From NCBI GenBank assembly GCA_902774125.1, contig CACYHD010000003.1, forward strand, positions 1 through 57,088: a DNA stretch of 57,088 bases. The letters run 5' to 3'. Position 1 is the stretch's first letter. Each line of letters starts with the position of its first letter. The position numbers and the translations under genes were made by a program. Below the pieces are notes generated by a model. It did not search any database. It saw only the letters and a list, made by a program, of their open reading frames with translations, and was not told the DNA's origin. Below are positions 43,219 through 53,495 of the stretch, piece after piece. Origin of the DNA: an uncultured Lachnospiraceae bacterium. Lineage in GTDB: Bacteria > Bacillota > Clostridia > Lachnospirales > Lachnospiraceae.

Positions 43219-44934
43219 CTATATTTTTATCATTGTATGATTCATATCTAGCATATACTTATAATCTATCGAATGCGCCACTTTCTTAATAAGTTCATAA
43301 TTATCCATAATTATTTCTTTAGTCTCTTTATCCTCATTTAAAGCTATACACTCGCCATCATCTATCATCAAAAATACAGCTTCATTCTTTAGGAATTTTA
43401 TAATTACTTGAACACTAATGTCCTTATTTTTTTGTGAAGTCCTCGCATAAGCAATCATTTCTTCCACGCAAAGGCTAAGTCTGTATGCAATTCTATCTGA
43501 GACGCCTTTTTCCTTAGCGTACTTACGTAGTTCTCTAGATGCCTCCACTGCTTCATCCGGCATGATTGTCATATACAATCTTCCGATTTCCTTATCAACA
43601 ACAACATCTCGTGACACGATTTTTTTGTATTTAATAACATTGGCTATCAGGATAAGACCTTCTGCCATAAAGTATCCAAACCAAAGCCATTCAGCATTGA
43701 CGAGCATACCAAATATATAGGCGAACAAAGGCATAGTCGCACTTCCTGCAATCGTCACAACAGAAGAAAACTTGGCGTTACCTCTATTAGCAAAATAAAG
43801 TCGGAATATAGCATCGTAACCCTTGATCAAAAAATGCAAAGCAAACAATCTAAGAGACGCCACTCCATATGCAGGTATTTTATCTATACCATGAATAGTG
43901 AACACAATCTCTGGGAATACTAAAACAAGAACTGTCAATATTCCTACGATAATTGTAATCAGCTTAATAGTTTGTCTGAAAAGAATTCTGAGTCCACGCC
44001 AATCCTCCGAGCCTGTCAGTATTCCAACAAGCGGTCTCATAGAACCTTGTATGCCGTTGATAGCCACTAACGCTAACGACAACGCAAAAACGCAGACACC
44101 TCTGATGGCACCGCCATTCTCGCCCATTTGGTAAAGAACGATTATTACTATCAAATAGTTTTGTATTGCTAGCATAACTGAACTCGATAATTCTGGGACT
44201 CCTCTATATAGTATTTTTTTGATATCTTCAAAACTGGATTTGATTCCACTGGTACTAAAAATCTTAGTTTTTTTGTGCAAGTATACTACTGTTGCAGTTG
44301 CTCTCACGATGTTAGCTAGAGCTGTTCCATAACCAGCACCTGCAACTCCCATATCTAATCCCGCTACAAATAGTAGGTCTAAGCCCAGATTGACCATTCC
44401 TTCCACCGCCGACAAAACCATCAGCGCTCTCATCTTGCCAACAATCTGCAACTGACACACACCTATTGTCGAAATCATTCCGAACGGCATAGAAATCATA
44501 ACACCTATCGCATAATTCCATGTCAGTGATTTCATTTCACTCGAGAGTCCATATGATTCGATAAGTCCAAAAACAATCGGGAGCTGTATAACAGCCACAA
44601 AACAAGCGGCGGCAATCATTATTTTTTTGGATGCGTCTTTGACTCGACTTATTCCATCCATGTCGCTCGTTCCCATACAGACAGACAATTGTGTCGAGAT
44701 ACCTGCAGCAAAATAGTTGGAAAGGACGCCTATTACTACAACTATCGGTGAAAAAATATTGACCGATGACAATGCCTTTGTTCCAACGAAGTTTCCAACT
44801 ACTATTCCATCAACAGACACTAATAGTAGTGTCGAGAGATTGGTCATTATCATAAACGGAAGATATTTCATAAGCTTTTTGCCTGTCAGCGCTCCGTTTA
44901 TCTTATATTTTTTCATTATTTCTGAGCTTTTCAT
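43219..44934 (-). CDS. MATE-family transporter with a C-terminal HATPase-like domain
   Basis: This 571-residue protein begins with a 12-helix MATE transporter (about 20-440; LVSVDGIVVGNFVGTKALSSVNI near residue 40). Residues about 450-571 resemble a serine-kinase/anti-sigma ATPase (RsbW-like): ASRELRKYAKEKGVSDRIAYRLSLCVEEMI, then VFLMIDDGECIAL (the D.G. box) and a final HTMIKI. The usual N-box Asn after EE is not obvious (EEMIAYAR), so ATP binding may be weak. Such fusions occur in Lachnospiraceae and may couple transport to signalling. Confidence 0.85.
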   Translation of the reverse strand: MKSSEIMKKYKINGALTGKKLMKYLPFMIMTNLSTLLLVSVDGIVVGNFVGTKALSSVNIFSPIVVVIGVLSNYFAAGISTQLSVCMGTSDMDGISRVKDASKKIMIAAACFVAVIQLPIVFGLIESYGLSSEMKSLTWNYAIGVMISMPFGMISTIGVCQLQIVGKMRALMVLSAVEGMVNLGLDLLFVAGLDMGVAGAGYGTALANIVRATATVVYLHKKTKIFSTSGIKSSFEDIKKILYRGVPELSSSVMLAIQNYLIVIIVLYQMGENGGAIRGVCVFALSLALVAINGIQGSMRPLVGILTGSEDWRGLRILFRQTIKLITIIVGILTVLVLVFPEIVFTIHGIDKIPAYGVASLRLFALHFLIKGYDAIFRLYFANRGNAKFSSVVTIAGSATMPLFAYIFGMLVNAEWLWFGYFMAEGLILIANVIKYKKIVSRDVVVDKEIGRLYMTIMPDEAVEASRELRKYAKEKGVSDRIAYRLSLCVEEMIAYARTSQKNKDISVQVIIKFLKNEAVFLMIDDGECIALNEDKETKEIIMDNYELIKKVAHSIDYKYMLDMNHTMIKI

Positions 44935-44988
44935 TTAATTCTCCATAATTCTAAGTTTTTTATTTAATTCCTCGTGATTATTTCTAAA

Positions 44989-45852
44989 CTAGTCAAAAAT
45001 CATTCGAGGATTTTTTGACAACATTAATTCAATATCGTCTGATGTGATTCCACGCTTCTCTAGCATTGGAATAAAGCTTTCAAAAAAATGTGCATAACCG
45101 TAGCCACCGCACGATTTAAGGTCCTGCTTACGACAAAGGTCAAGTGACAAAACGACCTGTGACAAACGCCCCCACTCTTTTAACTTAGCCACCGTGTCAG
45201 CACGATACTCGTCTCCCTTGCCACCAAGCTTTCCAACCATATCTACGCCAATGTAAACTCCCGTATCTAGTAGCTTTTTGAGCGTATTATCATCAGGGAA
45301 AAACTCTATATGGCCTATCACTATTTTTTTAGGACTAATGCCTCTCTCGAGCAAGTATTCAGCCTGTGGTAGTTGTTGAATACCGCGACTAGGATGTGTA
45401 GAGACAACCGCACCTGTATGGGCAGCGGCAATGCACATAGCTTCCCACGCCTTAAGCTCCATATCAGTTGGTCCCTCGTGACACCACGCTATCTCACCGA
45501 TCACTCCAGCCTTAATGCCACTGTCGTCTATTCCCTCGGTTAAATCTTTAATAGACTTCTCAGCCAATTGGTCAACTGTATAATCTTTCACATATGGACC
45601 GATAAATTTATCCAAGTAATATCCAGTTGACATAACAACATTAATTCCTGTTTCTTCCATTAGCTTCGCTACATACTCTGGATCCCTCCCCATAGACTGA
45701 TTAGTCATATCAATTATATTTCTAACACCGTAATCATATGCCTGCTTCAAGTCACTGCAGAGTATATCAAAGCTATCTGACCCAAGGTCGCCCTCAGTCA
45801 AATCGATAGACATATGTTCATGCATTAATGTGTAGCCATCTTTTAACCTCAT
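44989..45852 (-). CDS. Phosphotriesterase-like amidohydrolase
   Basis: This 287-residue TIM-barrel metal hydrolase has TLMHEHMSID (HxH metal ligands), AGVIGEIAWCHEG (a Glu where classical phosphotriesterases have a carboxylated Lys, as in E. coli Php), VVSTHPSRG and IGHIEFFPD (His ligands), and LSLDLCRK (catalytic Asp). These proteins are usually lactonases or esterases of unknown physiological substrate. It is monocistronic; the 45853-46073 stretch upstream has no recognised feature. Confidence 0.88.
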   Translation of the reverse strand: MRLKDGYTLMHEHMSIDLTEGDLGSDSFDILCSDLKQAYDYGVRNIIDMTNQSMGRDPEYVAKLMEETGINVVMSTGYYLDKFIGPYVKDYTVDQLAEKSIKDLTEGIDDSGIKAGVIGEIAWCHEGPTDMELKAWEAMCIAAAHTGAVVSTHPSRGIQQLPQAEYLLERGISPKKIVIGHIEFFPDDNTLKKLLDTGVYIGVDMVGKLGGKGDEYRADTVAKLKEWGRLSQVVLSLDLCRKQDLKSCGGYGYAHFFESFIPMLEKRGITSDDIELMLSKNPRMIFD

Positions 45853-46073
45853 TCTCTCCTTTAGCTCCTACAGTTTTTTCTTAATACAATTCTGTCATCG
45901 CCTAACTCTTCCGTCATATTGTTAAATACAATAATATGTATTATTTTATCATAAACTAGAGGGTAAAAGTCGATATTATTGCGCTATTAACGAATATATT
46001 ATTCTAATACTTAGCAAGTATTTCTTCGGTTTATCAGCTCCCGGATTCTTGCTTCAATCAATACTTAACAAAA

Positions 46074-46108
46074 AAAGCTACAAGGATTTCAATAATCCTT
46101 GTAGCTTT
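46074..46108 (-). terminator. Terminator of the pilus operon
   Basis: AAAGCTACAAGGATT pairs perfectly with AATCCTTGTAGCTTT around a 5-base loop, followed by a run of seven T on the minus strand, 20 bp after the last sortase gene. Confidence 0.93.
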
Positions 46109-46128
46109 AGAGGCTCTTCAAATATTAA

Positions 46129-46872
46129 TTAATTCGTCCTATACGCAAATACAACGAAACGCCCGTTTTCAGTATGATAACTGCACGTGGATAACATAAG
46201 AATTTGAGTTTTCTTTTCCGGATAAGTTCCTATATCGATTAAAGATATCTCTTTAATCTCTTTAAGATAGTCTGCATATTCTTTTTCATTTAGATTACCA
46301 GTCTTATTATAGTATTTGTACTCATCCTTGCTACCGACTTTCGTCTGAATCGCTGCAAAAACACAATACTTTCGTTTTTCGCTTGTAGTTTCAAACTCTA
46401 CGATTTTATGCTTCTTAGCCCAATCCTTATCTTTGTAATCGTCTAAGTCACCAAACATTGTGCCATTTTTCATATTGTGAGCATAGATAATGAATGAATC
46501 TGAATCTTCATCAGTTCCCGCGCCTATATAAGGTGTTCCAGAAAAAGAATAATTCTTATCAAAATCTCTGTGCAGATAATACTCCGCATCATTTCCAGGA
46601 GGACTTACAACCGGATAGTCTATTTCCGTTTTTTTTATTTTAAGCCAACCAGTGAAATCATCATTCATTCTCGTCAATTCATCAAACTTATGCTTGCTGT
46701 CAGCTTGATTTTTATCCTGTTTTACAATTCTCTTTATCTCACTAAACCTATCCTGCTCTTGCATCTGCGGGATGTAAATAATTAAGCTTTGATACAGAGA
46801 ATATATAAGCACGCCAACAAGAAATATTGTAAGCAATAAAAATATTATTTTTTTCACTTTCTTATTGTTCAC
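46129..46872 (-). CDS. Class B sortase (second of the pilus locus)
   Basis: This 247-residue transpeptidase has an N-terminal TM helix (9-33). The class B triad is present: His132 in YAHNM, Cys230 in MLSTCSY and Arg238 in NGRFVVFA. It follows the giant adhesin gene by 68 bp and ends the operon. As a second sortase it may attach the tip adhesin, or anchor the pilus to peptidoglycan through the NPKTED-type signal of the minor pilin; both are inference. It is clearly different from the sortase at 53496-54200. Confidence 0.93.
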   Translation of the reverse strand: MNNKKVKKIIFLLLTIFLVGVLIYSLYQSLIIYIPQMQEQDRFSEIKRIVKQDKNQADSKHKFDELTRMNDDFTGWLKIKKTEIDYPVVSPPGNDAEYYLHRDFDKNYSFSGTPYIGAGTDEDSDSFIIYAHNMKNGTMFGDLDDYKDKDWAKKHKIVEFETTSEKRKYCVFAAIQTKVGSKDEYKYYNKTGNLNEKEYADYLKEIKEISLIDIGTYPEKKTQILMLSTCSYHTENGRFVVFAYRTN

Positions 46873-46940
46873 TAACGACTCCTTTTTATGAAGCTTCTTG
46901 ATATTATTATAAGTTCATTTTTTACAACGCTATCTTGTTA

Positions 46941-49900
46941 TTAACTAACAATTCTTTTTTTACGACGTTTCTTAACTATTATAACAAAGCAACCTATCGC
47001 CAAGCAAACAACCGCTACTCCTGCGACTACATTAAATACACCTACTGGGATTATAGCGTCTAGGTTATTAGTTACTGCAAGAGTTGAGTTATGCGCCAAC
47101 AAGAATGTATCCGTGTTTCCAACACTTACTCCTGTATTGTTAAAAACAAATCTAGTTACATAATCTTCGTTATGCTCAGTAATAGTAACATGCGTATTTA
47201 CAGGAATCATTATTTTGACAATGTCTCCGTGTCCCATAGTAAATGTACTCTCAGTATGCAACGGCTCATGCTGTGCAACATTATTTTTGGTCCATGTGAA
47301 TTCGTCTTCAGCATCTGCATTTTCCACTTCAAGCACAAATGTAAACTGCTTATTTTTATCACCAAATGAACCTGTTACTGTTTTGGTTAGCATAAGTTCT
47401 ACAGGTTCATTTCTAAAATTAGGAATCTGGAAGGTATAATTACATTGTGTAGTTCCAGTAATTACCAGGTGTTCTTGGTGTTCTGCGCCCTCTATACTAA
47501 TGTTTCCATCTTCGCTAATAACAAAAACAATATCATCGTAGTGTATATCGTAACCGCTCGGTGCGCTCACTTCAGTCAAATAATACTTTCCAGGAGTTAG
47601 GGTATTATCAATCTTAGGAATAACACCATTTGAGTCACTAACTAAATCAGCATAACCTGGGATTGGATTCAAATCTTTTACCGGTCCTCCAAGACCTTGG
47701 ACACTTCTATACAAAGCAAAGTGTGCATCTGCTAACGCTCTATCTGTTGCTCCATCAACCTTTATAGCGCTCAAAACATACGGCTTATTATAAACATTAA
47801 TGTAAGCAATTATAGTATCACCTGGCACTTCATTAACTCTACCATTTTGCCACTCTGGATCATTTCCATTAATCGTAACAGAATTATCGTTTCCGATAGA
47901 GAATACGACAGGATTAGGTAGTTTGATATATCCTAGTGGTGTTCCTGTTTGAGTCAAAGTGTAGTTAACATTCTTTTCGAAGTCATAAAGAATAGTAATT
48001 CTACCGCGTGAGTCTGAAGTGAAGGTTCCTAAAGAATTATTTCCTTCCATCAGTGTAAACTCTCCGCCCGATAGTGGTTCGTTAGTATGCATATCATAAA
48101 GTGTCATAACAACACCACCGGTTCGGGTATTTGTTATAATATCCTCCCTAACATTATCTACCTGACTAGTTCCTTCTGATTGAGTGTATGGAGTTCCATA
48201 ATCGTATGTTACGAAATAGTTATATGGAGCCGAGATACTCGTATGACTTGTAACTGTGTTAATTGTAGTATTGTCTCCGTCCTGTAAACGTTTACTTATT
48301 GCGTCATATGATACCAACTCACCGTCCGCATTTACAACCGGATTGGTTAGCTCTACTTCATAAACTTTATAATCTTCAAAATCAGCTCCAGTCGCCAAAT
48401 TATCAAAGAAATATCTCTTAGTTATTGTAGGATATTTCAAACAACATACAGTGCCCGGAATCAATACGTTTCCGTTGTATGCCGCGATATATATTGGATC
48501 ATGATCAGTTGAAAATGATTTGTCACTCCAATCTTTGTTAACCTCAATTGTCCAACCACGCTTATTATTAACGACCATCTTAGGCGATTCGTTCGCTCGT
48601 ACCCATCCGGAATTCATAGTATCGCCATCTTCCGCGTGATAGCTACCACCAATTCGTTCATAACTCTGGAAGTTATATCCCTTTGGAATTTCATTATCTC
48701 TTTCAACAACCTTAAACTTAGTTCCAACAGGTATATTAGGAACTTCCACAGTATATCCTGCAGGAATCTTAGAGATAGCTCCATTCATTGATGTTTCAAA
48801 AGTAAACTGTGCCTTTTGAGCAGCCGTCAATGAAGCATAATTGCTTTGATTTGATGCTTCAAATGACTGTGTAGAATGATTCCATGAGCAAAGATGTCCA
48901 CTTGGATCCGTTACATAATACTTAACCATATTAGCAAATTCCAAATCATCATCCGAACCATTACTTAAGTATAATCTAAAGCTAAATACTGTAGTATCCT
49001 GTTGTCTAGATAATTCATTTCCGCTCTCATCATATATTTTTTTTTGGAAACTAAATGTTCTAAGGGCCTGCTCGTTTACATGATTGTCAAACATGATAGT
49101 CGGTCTTTCGGCCACGCTGAGCCATCCCGAATCATAACATTTCCTATCAGTTCCACTTATTGTGGTTCCTGCAATTGTTGTATCATTGATTTTTACATTA
49201 TCGTATACTTCACTATTAATACCACATTCAACTATCTTATATTGAATGGTATTGGCAGGGAATTTAATTTCCGCACTCTTCGCAGGATTCAAAAAGTATA
49301 CTGAATTATAAGTTACCGTACTGTTATGCGGCGTATAGGTCGGCTCATACTCTACTTTTTGAATTGAGTTTTGATAATTGACTGAAATAAACTGATTATT
49401 AGTCAATAAATGTTCTGCACCAGTTTCCTCATCCTTATACCAGATTTGGAACGGATACTCTACTAGATTGAAATCTATATCATCTGATCCTGTTACTCTC
49501 TTCGTCAATATAACATTTCCCGGAACAACTGGAGCCAAATTAAATCTCATATGAAGGTTAGATGCTCCCGCACCTCGCTCCATATAATATAGTTTCATTG
49601 TATGAGTGGAGTAATCTTTGAAAAAGTTTTCTCCCTCATCGAAATATTCTGCCAAAAAGGCATTAACCTCTGTGGTTGTTGCCTGTGGATTTCTTTCTTC
49701 ATAATTTTTCTTAAATATCGCCCTTAGATTTGTTTCAACACCGTCTACTACTACCTTTCCTGTAGCAAAGTTTACCGTGCCTTCTAGTGCTGAGTGAATT
49801 CCTCCTAGGTCAATAACTAATTCATTATCAACATAAAACCAAAAATCATCATCACCGGTAAATTCAAATACAATATCATGTCCCCAGGAATCCTTACCAC

Positions 49901-52703
49901 TAGGAGTCTTGACCATAGCAGCACTCAATTCCATACCATTGTAATAATTAGTTTTGCCATTTACTAGATGAAGTCTCTCATATTTACGAGGATCGCTTTC
50001 AGGTAGTTTTCCGATATTTGGATTACTATACTGTGCCAAAGGACCATATATGTTTTCAGGATTCTTAACGGCATATACACCTGCTGTAATCGTGTTATAT
50101 GGCAAAAACTGTCCATGCTTCAATGTCGTTCTGTCGTATGTATCCGTTGTTCCTAATTCCTTATAAACCGTAAAATCATTTCCTATACTTCCATTTGGTT
50201 TAATAAGTGTGGCAAAGTTCTGACTACTATCAAATTCAAAGTATCCGCTGTCTTCATGTGTACTCTCTAGGAATAAATGATTTACGTCAGACGCTCCACT
50301 ATATAATTGCGATAAAGATGATCCGCTATAAGTAACATTTGGATATCCTGTTGCAGTGTCAATATAATTTGATAGAATTCCCTGTGTTGGATTCACCTTA
50401 TAATCACCATTTACTCCTAGGAAATCATTTTGATAACTATGTCCTTGAGAGTCCGGTTGGTCCGGGAAGTCAATCATCCTCATTTGGATTCCATAATCTT
50501 CGTTATTAAGTGTATTAACCGGAGTGAGTGAAGATGTTGGATTTTGAATTATTGCAAAATAGAAACTATCCGCATCAGCTTTAGGTCCTATTGTAACCCT
50601 ATAGTTACTAATATCTGATTGTAATCCAGCATATGCATAATATGGTGTATCCCAAGCTAAAATCTCTGAATAATATTCGCCATAATGTCTTCCAGGTAAG
50701 TTAATACCAATTTTACTATCAGAAAGAACCTGATTGCCACCTAGTTGCGGTGCAATAAACTTATGTGAATAACCATTATATAATTCATAATAATAGTTAG
50801 GAGTTCCATCGTCATAATGATACTCTGTAAAATCCCATAGTAGTGTATTTATTCTACTACCTACCCATGTAAGATTATCTCCTCTTTCATAACATGGATA
50901 AAGAGTTCCGTCATGATCAATGGCATAGAAATCATACTTTGTAGTCGCAGGATTCCAAACACGAGTATACACGATAACTCGTGCACCATCTGGAACTTCA
51001 GAAATACTTACTTTATCTGCATAGTATGTAACATAGTCTTCCTGCGTAAGCTCTGAAATTTCAACCAAATGAAGCCATTGACTGTTATCACCAGCTGATG
51101 TATTAGCAGTGACAAAATTATTGCCATTAAATGCTAGAGACTTGCCATTAGCTGATAGTTTTATATGCTCATTGCTGTCGGTAGTCACCGTGATTAACGA
51201 CGCCTGATTCTCATCCACTAAAGTTATAGTATTACCAATATTAAGATATTTGGTTTCACCATTTACAGTGGTAGAAATCTTGTAATTAATATCTGACACA
51301 TAGTGGAACTTCCACATTGTTATGTCACTATCTTCAGACACGTAAAGAGTTTTGCTACCATTTTCTCTTCTAACACTAAGTGCGAGCATCGACAAATAAT
51401 TATTATTCCCATCGGTCATAAAAGCATATCCCTGTGTACCACCAGGATAGCTCATAATACCAAAACTCTTACCATTAATATTATAATAATCCGCTGGTAT
51501 CTCCATAGAATCTGCAAAAACAATCTTTATTTTTGAATTAGTAGCATTAGAGTTCGACTGATAGTATCTTATTCCATTACCACTTCCAGAATGCTGTATC
51601 CATTTATTTTCAATACTGTTTTTGATGTAGTAACTATTATTTCCAGCTGATGTAATTGAAAAGAGATCAGCGCTATCACTCAACTCAATTTCATTGCCCG
51701 CTTTAGTATGAATAAACTTTTCGAAGCCATTTACTATCGTCGAAATCTTATAATAATTGCCGGCTTTGGTGAAGAACCATCTAGCTGCATTCGCCGGATT
51801 ACTATTCTCTATCAAAGCACCATTCGCATTGAGTTCTTGAGTGAAAAAAATATTACTTCCATAGTACATGCAAAAACCTGCGGTAGCTCTATTTGAATCC
51901 AAATCACTCAAGCCGCTTATTTCCTCTATTGAATAAGGATCTGAAATATCTACTATCGCGTAAACACTAAATCCTGTCGCTTCAAAAGAGACAGTTCCTT
52001 TTTGATTTATATATTTTTTAATCTTTTCTTTTTTGCCATCATCTTTGATATGCCATATTTCAATACTTGATGCATCTTTAAGTTTTGGATTTGTTATCTC
52101 AACTTGAATAGGCTTATTCATATCAGGCTGATATTCTTTTTTATCATCGATAATAGTAATATCATAAGCCGCGATAAGAGATGACTTAGGATTTTTCTTT
52201 GAAAGATTTGTATATCCCTTTTTGCTGGTATATTTTTTAGCAACATCAACTACTTTGACAGAAGCATCCGTTGGCATAAGTCCATTTAGAATAACTTTTT
52301 TATTTGTTTTGCCTTTTTCAGGATATACTTTAAATCTAGTTTTCTTGTATTGTTTTTCTGCCTTCTTGTCGGCATTCTTGCTATTCTTATTCTTTGCTTT
52401 TTTTTGATGTTTAGTAGTAGCCTCACTAGTCACTTGGTCTTTACTTTCCGTAGTCTCTTTATTCTCATTTACAGCAGCTACTTCATTTCCATCTGACGTA
52501 ACCTCTTCAGTTCTTTCAGATGTAGGAACCTCAGTTGCACCGGCCCCAGATACGTAATATGTGGCAACTCTTCCCATGATTAACGCAAGAACTAAACTAA
52601 ATGCAATTACCTTGGCAAAATGCTTTTTGTTATTTCTTAGTCGCATCAAAAAAGAGGCGATGCGCAGTTTAACCCTATGAATTATAACTGAATACTTCTT
52701 CAT
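46941..52703 (-). CDS. Giant pilus-associated adhesin with fibro-slime and Cna-B/SpaA domains
   Basis: This 1920-residue protein has an unusually long basic N-terminus and a signal helix (28-50). A Lys/Thr spacer and a ZU5-like domain (about 165-255) follow. Residues about 734-1055 match fibro-slime/PA14-like domains: EFTGDDDFWFYVDNELVIDLGG and ERGAGASNLHMRFNL. Then come several Cna-B/SpaA-like domains (LTKRVTG, TIEVNKDW, LYDMHTNEPLSGGEF, AIKVDGATDRALADAHF). The final domain (TKTVTGSFGDKNKQFTF) is paralogous to the second half of the major pilin. It ends in IIPVG, a TM helix and KKRRKKR, a sorting signal like the pilin's. By position and size it is the likely tip adhesin, comparable to streptococcal Cpa but without an obvious thioester domain. 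Confidence 0.88.
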   Translation of the reverse strand: MKKYSVIIHRVKLRIASFLMRLRNNKKHFAKVIAFSLVLALIMGRVATYYVSGAGATEVPTSERTEEVTSDGNEVAAVNENKETTESKDQVTSEATTKHQKKAKNKNSKNADKKAEKQYKKTRFKVYPEKGKTNKKVILNGLMPTDASVKVVDVAKKYTSKKGYTNLSKKNPKSSLIAAYDITIIDDKKEYQPDMNKPIQVEITNPKLKDASSIEIWHIKDDGKKEKIKKYINQKGTVSFEATGFSVYAIVDISDPYSIEEISGLSDLDSNRATAGFCMYYGSNIFFTQELNANGALIENSNPANAARWFFTKAGNYYKISTIVNGFEKFIHTKAGNEIELSDSADLFSITSAGNNSYYIKNSIENKWIQHSGSGNGIRYYQSNSNATNSKIKIVFADSMEIPADYYNINGKSFGIMSYPGGTQGYAFMTDGNNNYLSMLALSVRRENGSKTLYVSEDSDITMWKFHYVSDINYKISTTVNGETKYLNIGNTITLVDENQASLITVTTDSNEHIKLSANGKSLAFNGNNFVTANTSAGDNSQWLHLVEISELTQEDYVTYYADKVSISEVPDGARVIVYTRVWNPATTKYDFYAIDHDGTLYPCYERGDNLTWVGSRINTLLWDFTEYHYDDGTPNYYYELYNGYSHKFIAPQLGGNQVLSDSKIGINLPGRHYGEYYSEILAWDTPYYAYAGLQSDISNYRVTIGPKADADSFYFAIIQNPTSSLTPVNTLNNEDYGIQMRMIDFPDQPDSQGHSYQNDFLGVNGDYKVNPTQGILSNYIDTATGYPNVTYSGSSLSQLYSGASDVNHLFLESTHEDSGYFEFDSSQNFATLIKPNGSIGNDFTVYKELGTTDTYDRTTLKHGQFLPYNTITAGVYAVKNPENIYGPLAQYSNPNIGKLPESDPRKYERLHLVNGKTNYYNGMELSAAMVKTPSGKDSWGHDIVFEFTGDDDFWFYVDNELVIDLGGIHSALEGTVNFATGKVVVDGVETNLRAIFKKNYEERNPQATTTEVNAFLAEYFDEGENFFKDYSTHTMKLYYMERGAGASNLHMRFNLAPVVPGNVILTKRVTGSDDIDFNLVEYPFQIWYKDEETGAEHLLTNNQFISVNYQNSIQKVEYEPTYTPHNSTVTYNSVYFLNPAKSAEIKFPANTIQYKIVECGINSEVYDNVKINDTTIAGTTISGTDRKCYDSGWLSVAERPTIMFDNHVNEQALRTFSFQKKIYDESGNELSRQQDTTVFSFRLYLSNGSDDDLEFANMVKYYVTDPSGHLCSWNHSTQSFEASNQSNYASLTAAQKAQFTFETSMNGAISKIPAGYTVEVPNIPVGTKFKVVERDNEIPKGYNFQSYERIGGSYHAEDGDTMNSGWVRANESPKMVVNNKRGWTIEVNKDWSDKSFSTDHDPIYIAAYNGNVLIPGTVCCLKYPTITKRYFFDNLATGADFEDYKVYEVELTNPVVNADGELVSYDAISKRLQDGDNTTINTVTSHTSISAPYNYFVTYDYGTPYTQSEGTSQVDNVREDIITNTRTGGVVMTLYDMHTNEPLSGGEFTLMEGNNSLGTFTSDSRGRITILYDFEKNVNYTLTQTGTPLGYIKLPNPVVFSIGNDNSVTINGNDPEWQNGRVNEVPGDTIIAYINVYNKPYVLSAIKVDGATDRALADAHFALYRSVQGLGGPVKDLNPIPGYADLVSDSNGVIPKIDNTLTPGKYYLTEVSAPSGYDIHYDDIVFVISEDGNISIEGAEHQEHLVITGTTQCNYTFQIPNFRNEPVELMLTKTVTGSFGDKNKQFTFVLEVENADAEDEFTWTKNNVAQHEPLHTESTFTMGHGDIVKIMIPVNTHVTITEHNEDYVTRFVFNNTGVSVGNTDTFLLAHNSTLAVTNNLDAIIPVGVFNVVAGVAVVCLAIGCFVIIVKKRRKKRIVS

Positions 52704-52757
52704 AGTAATCGCCTCCCCTCTTCCTTATTAAAAACTCTATTATTTACATTTGTCTAT

Positions 52758-53480
52758 TCAACTATCCTTTACCTCTTTAATCATTTTTTGAGTATCCCTC
52801 AAATCAAAAATCGACAGTAACAACAATCCTGCTGATGCTAACATAGCTATCAAAAAATAAAATTCCATTTTTGAATCGTCTTCTGTTTTGGGATTTTTAT
52901 TTTTATCTAAATTGCTAACATTGTTTCCACCATCTTTATTGTCTTTATTATTTTTATCGTTTTTCTTATTATTTTTGTCTTTATTGTTTTGAGAATCGTC
53001 CTTCTTATTTTTCTGTGTTGTTTTTTCCCTAGGCACTACATTCTTAAAAAAAAGTCGTTCAGGTCCATAAGGTAAGTATCCTTTCGCATCTGAATGGGCG
53101 CTGTATTTATTATCACTAGTTGATGCAATAATGGTCGAAGCTAGTTCTCCACCTTCATCAGTAACATAAATCCTTACTTTGTATTCTTTATCATCAAACT
53201 CCAGTTTTCTCTTATCGGGAACAGATTTAACCGTATAATCATATACTCCCACACTTGTAAAAGTTATCTGGAACTTACCATATTCTCCATCCTTTATATA
53301 AAGACTCGTTTTATCTGGTATAGGGGAATTTACAGAAGGTGTTATAGTTACGGTTCCACCTTCTTTTACTTCCACAACGATATCCGACTTGACAGGGTTA
53401 TAGCTTGAAGCATATGCTAAAATATTAAACTTTCCTATGGCAATAATTAGAATTATGCCTATCGTTAATAATTTCTTCAT
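52758..53480 (-). CDS. FctB-like minor/basal pilin
   Basis: This 240-residue protein has a signal peptide (1-25). One beta-rich domain (28-145) contains FQITFTSVGVYDYTV and DKEYKVRIYVTDE, the pattern of FctB/Spy0130. A Lys/Asn/Asp spacer (about 150-195) leads to NPKTED, a TM helix and a short charged tail. That sorting signal differs from the IIPxG of the other two pilins, consistent with a base subunit attached to the cell wall by another sortase. The gene lies 15 bp after the sortase gene. Confidence 0.85.
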   Translation of the reverse strand: MKKLLTIGIILIIAIGKFNILAYASSYNPVKSDIVVEVKEGGTVTITPSVNSPIPDKTSLYIKDGEYGKFQITFTSVGVYDYTVKSVPDKRKLEFDDKEYKVRIYVTDEGGELASTIIASTSDNKYSAHSDAKGYLPYGPERLFFKNVVPREKTTQKNKKDDSQNNKDKNNKKNDKNNKDNKDGGNNVSNLDKNKNPKTEDDSKMEFYFLIAMLASAGLLLLSIFDLRDTQKMIKEVKDS

Positions 53481-53495
53481 ACTTTACACCTGTTA

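Noticed and set aside
46941-52703. Thioester domain in the tip adhesin
   Set aside because: The Cys near residue 280 is not accompanied by a convincing downstream Gln motif.
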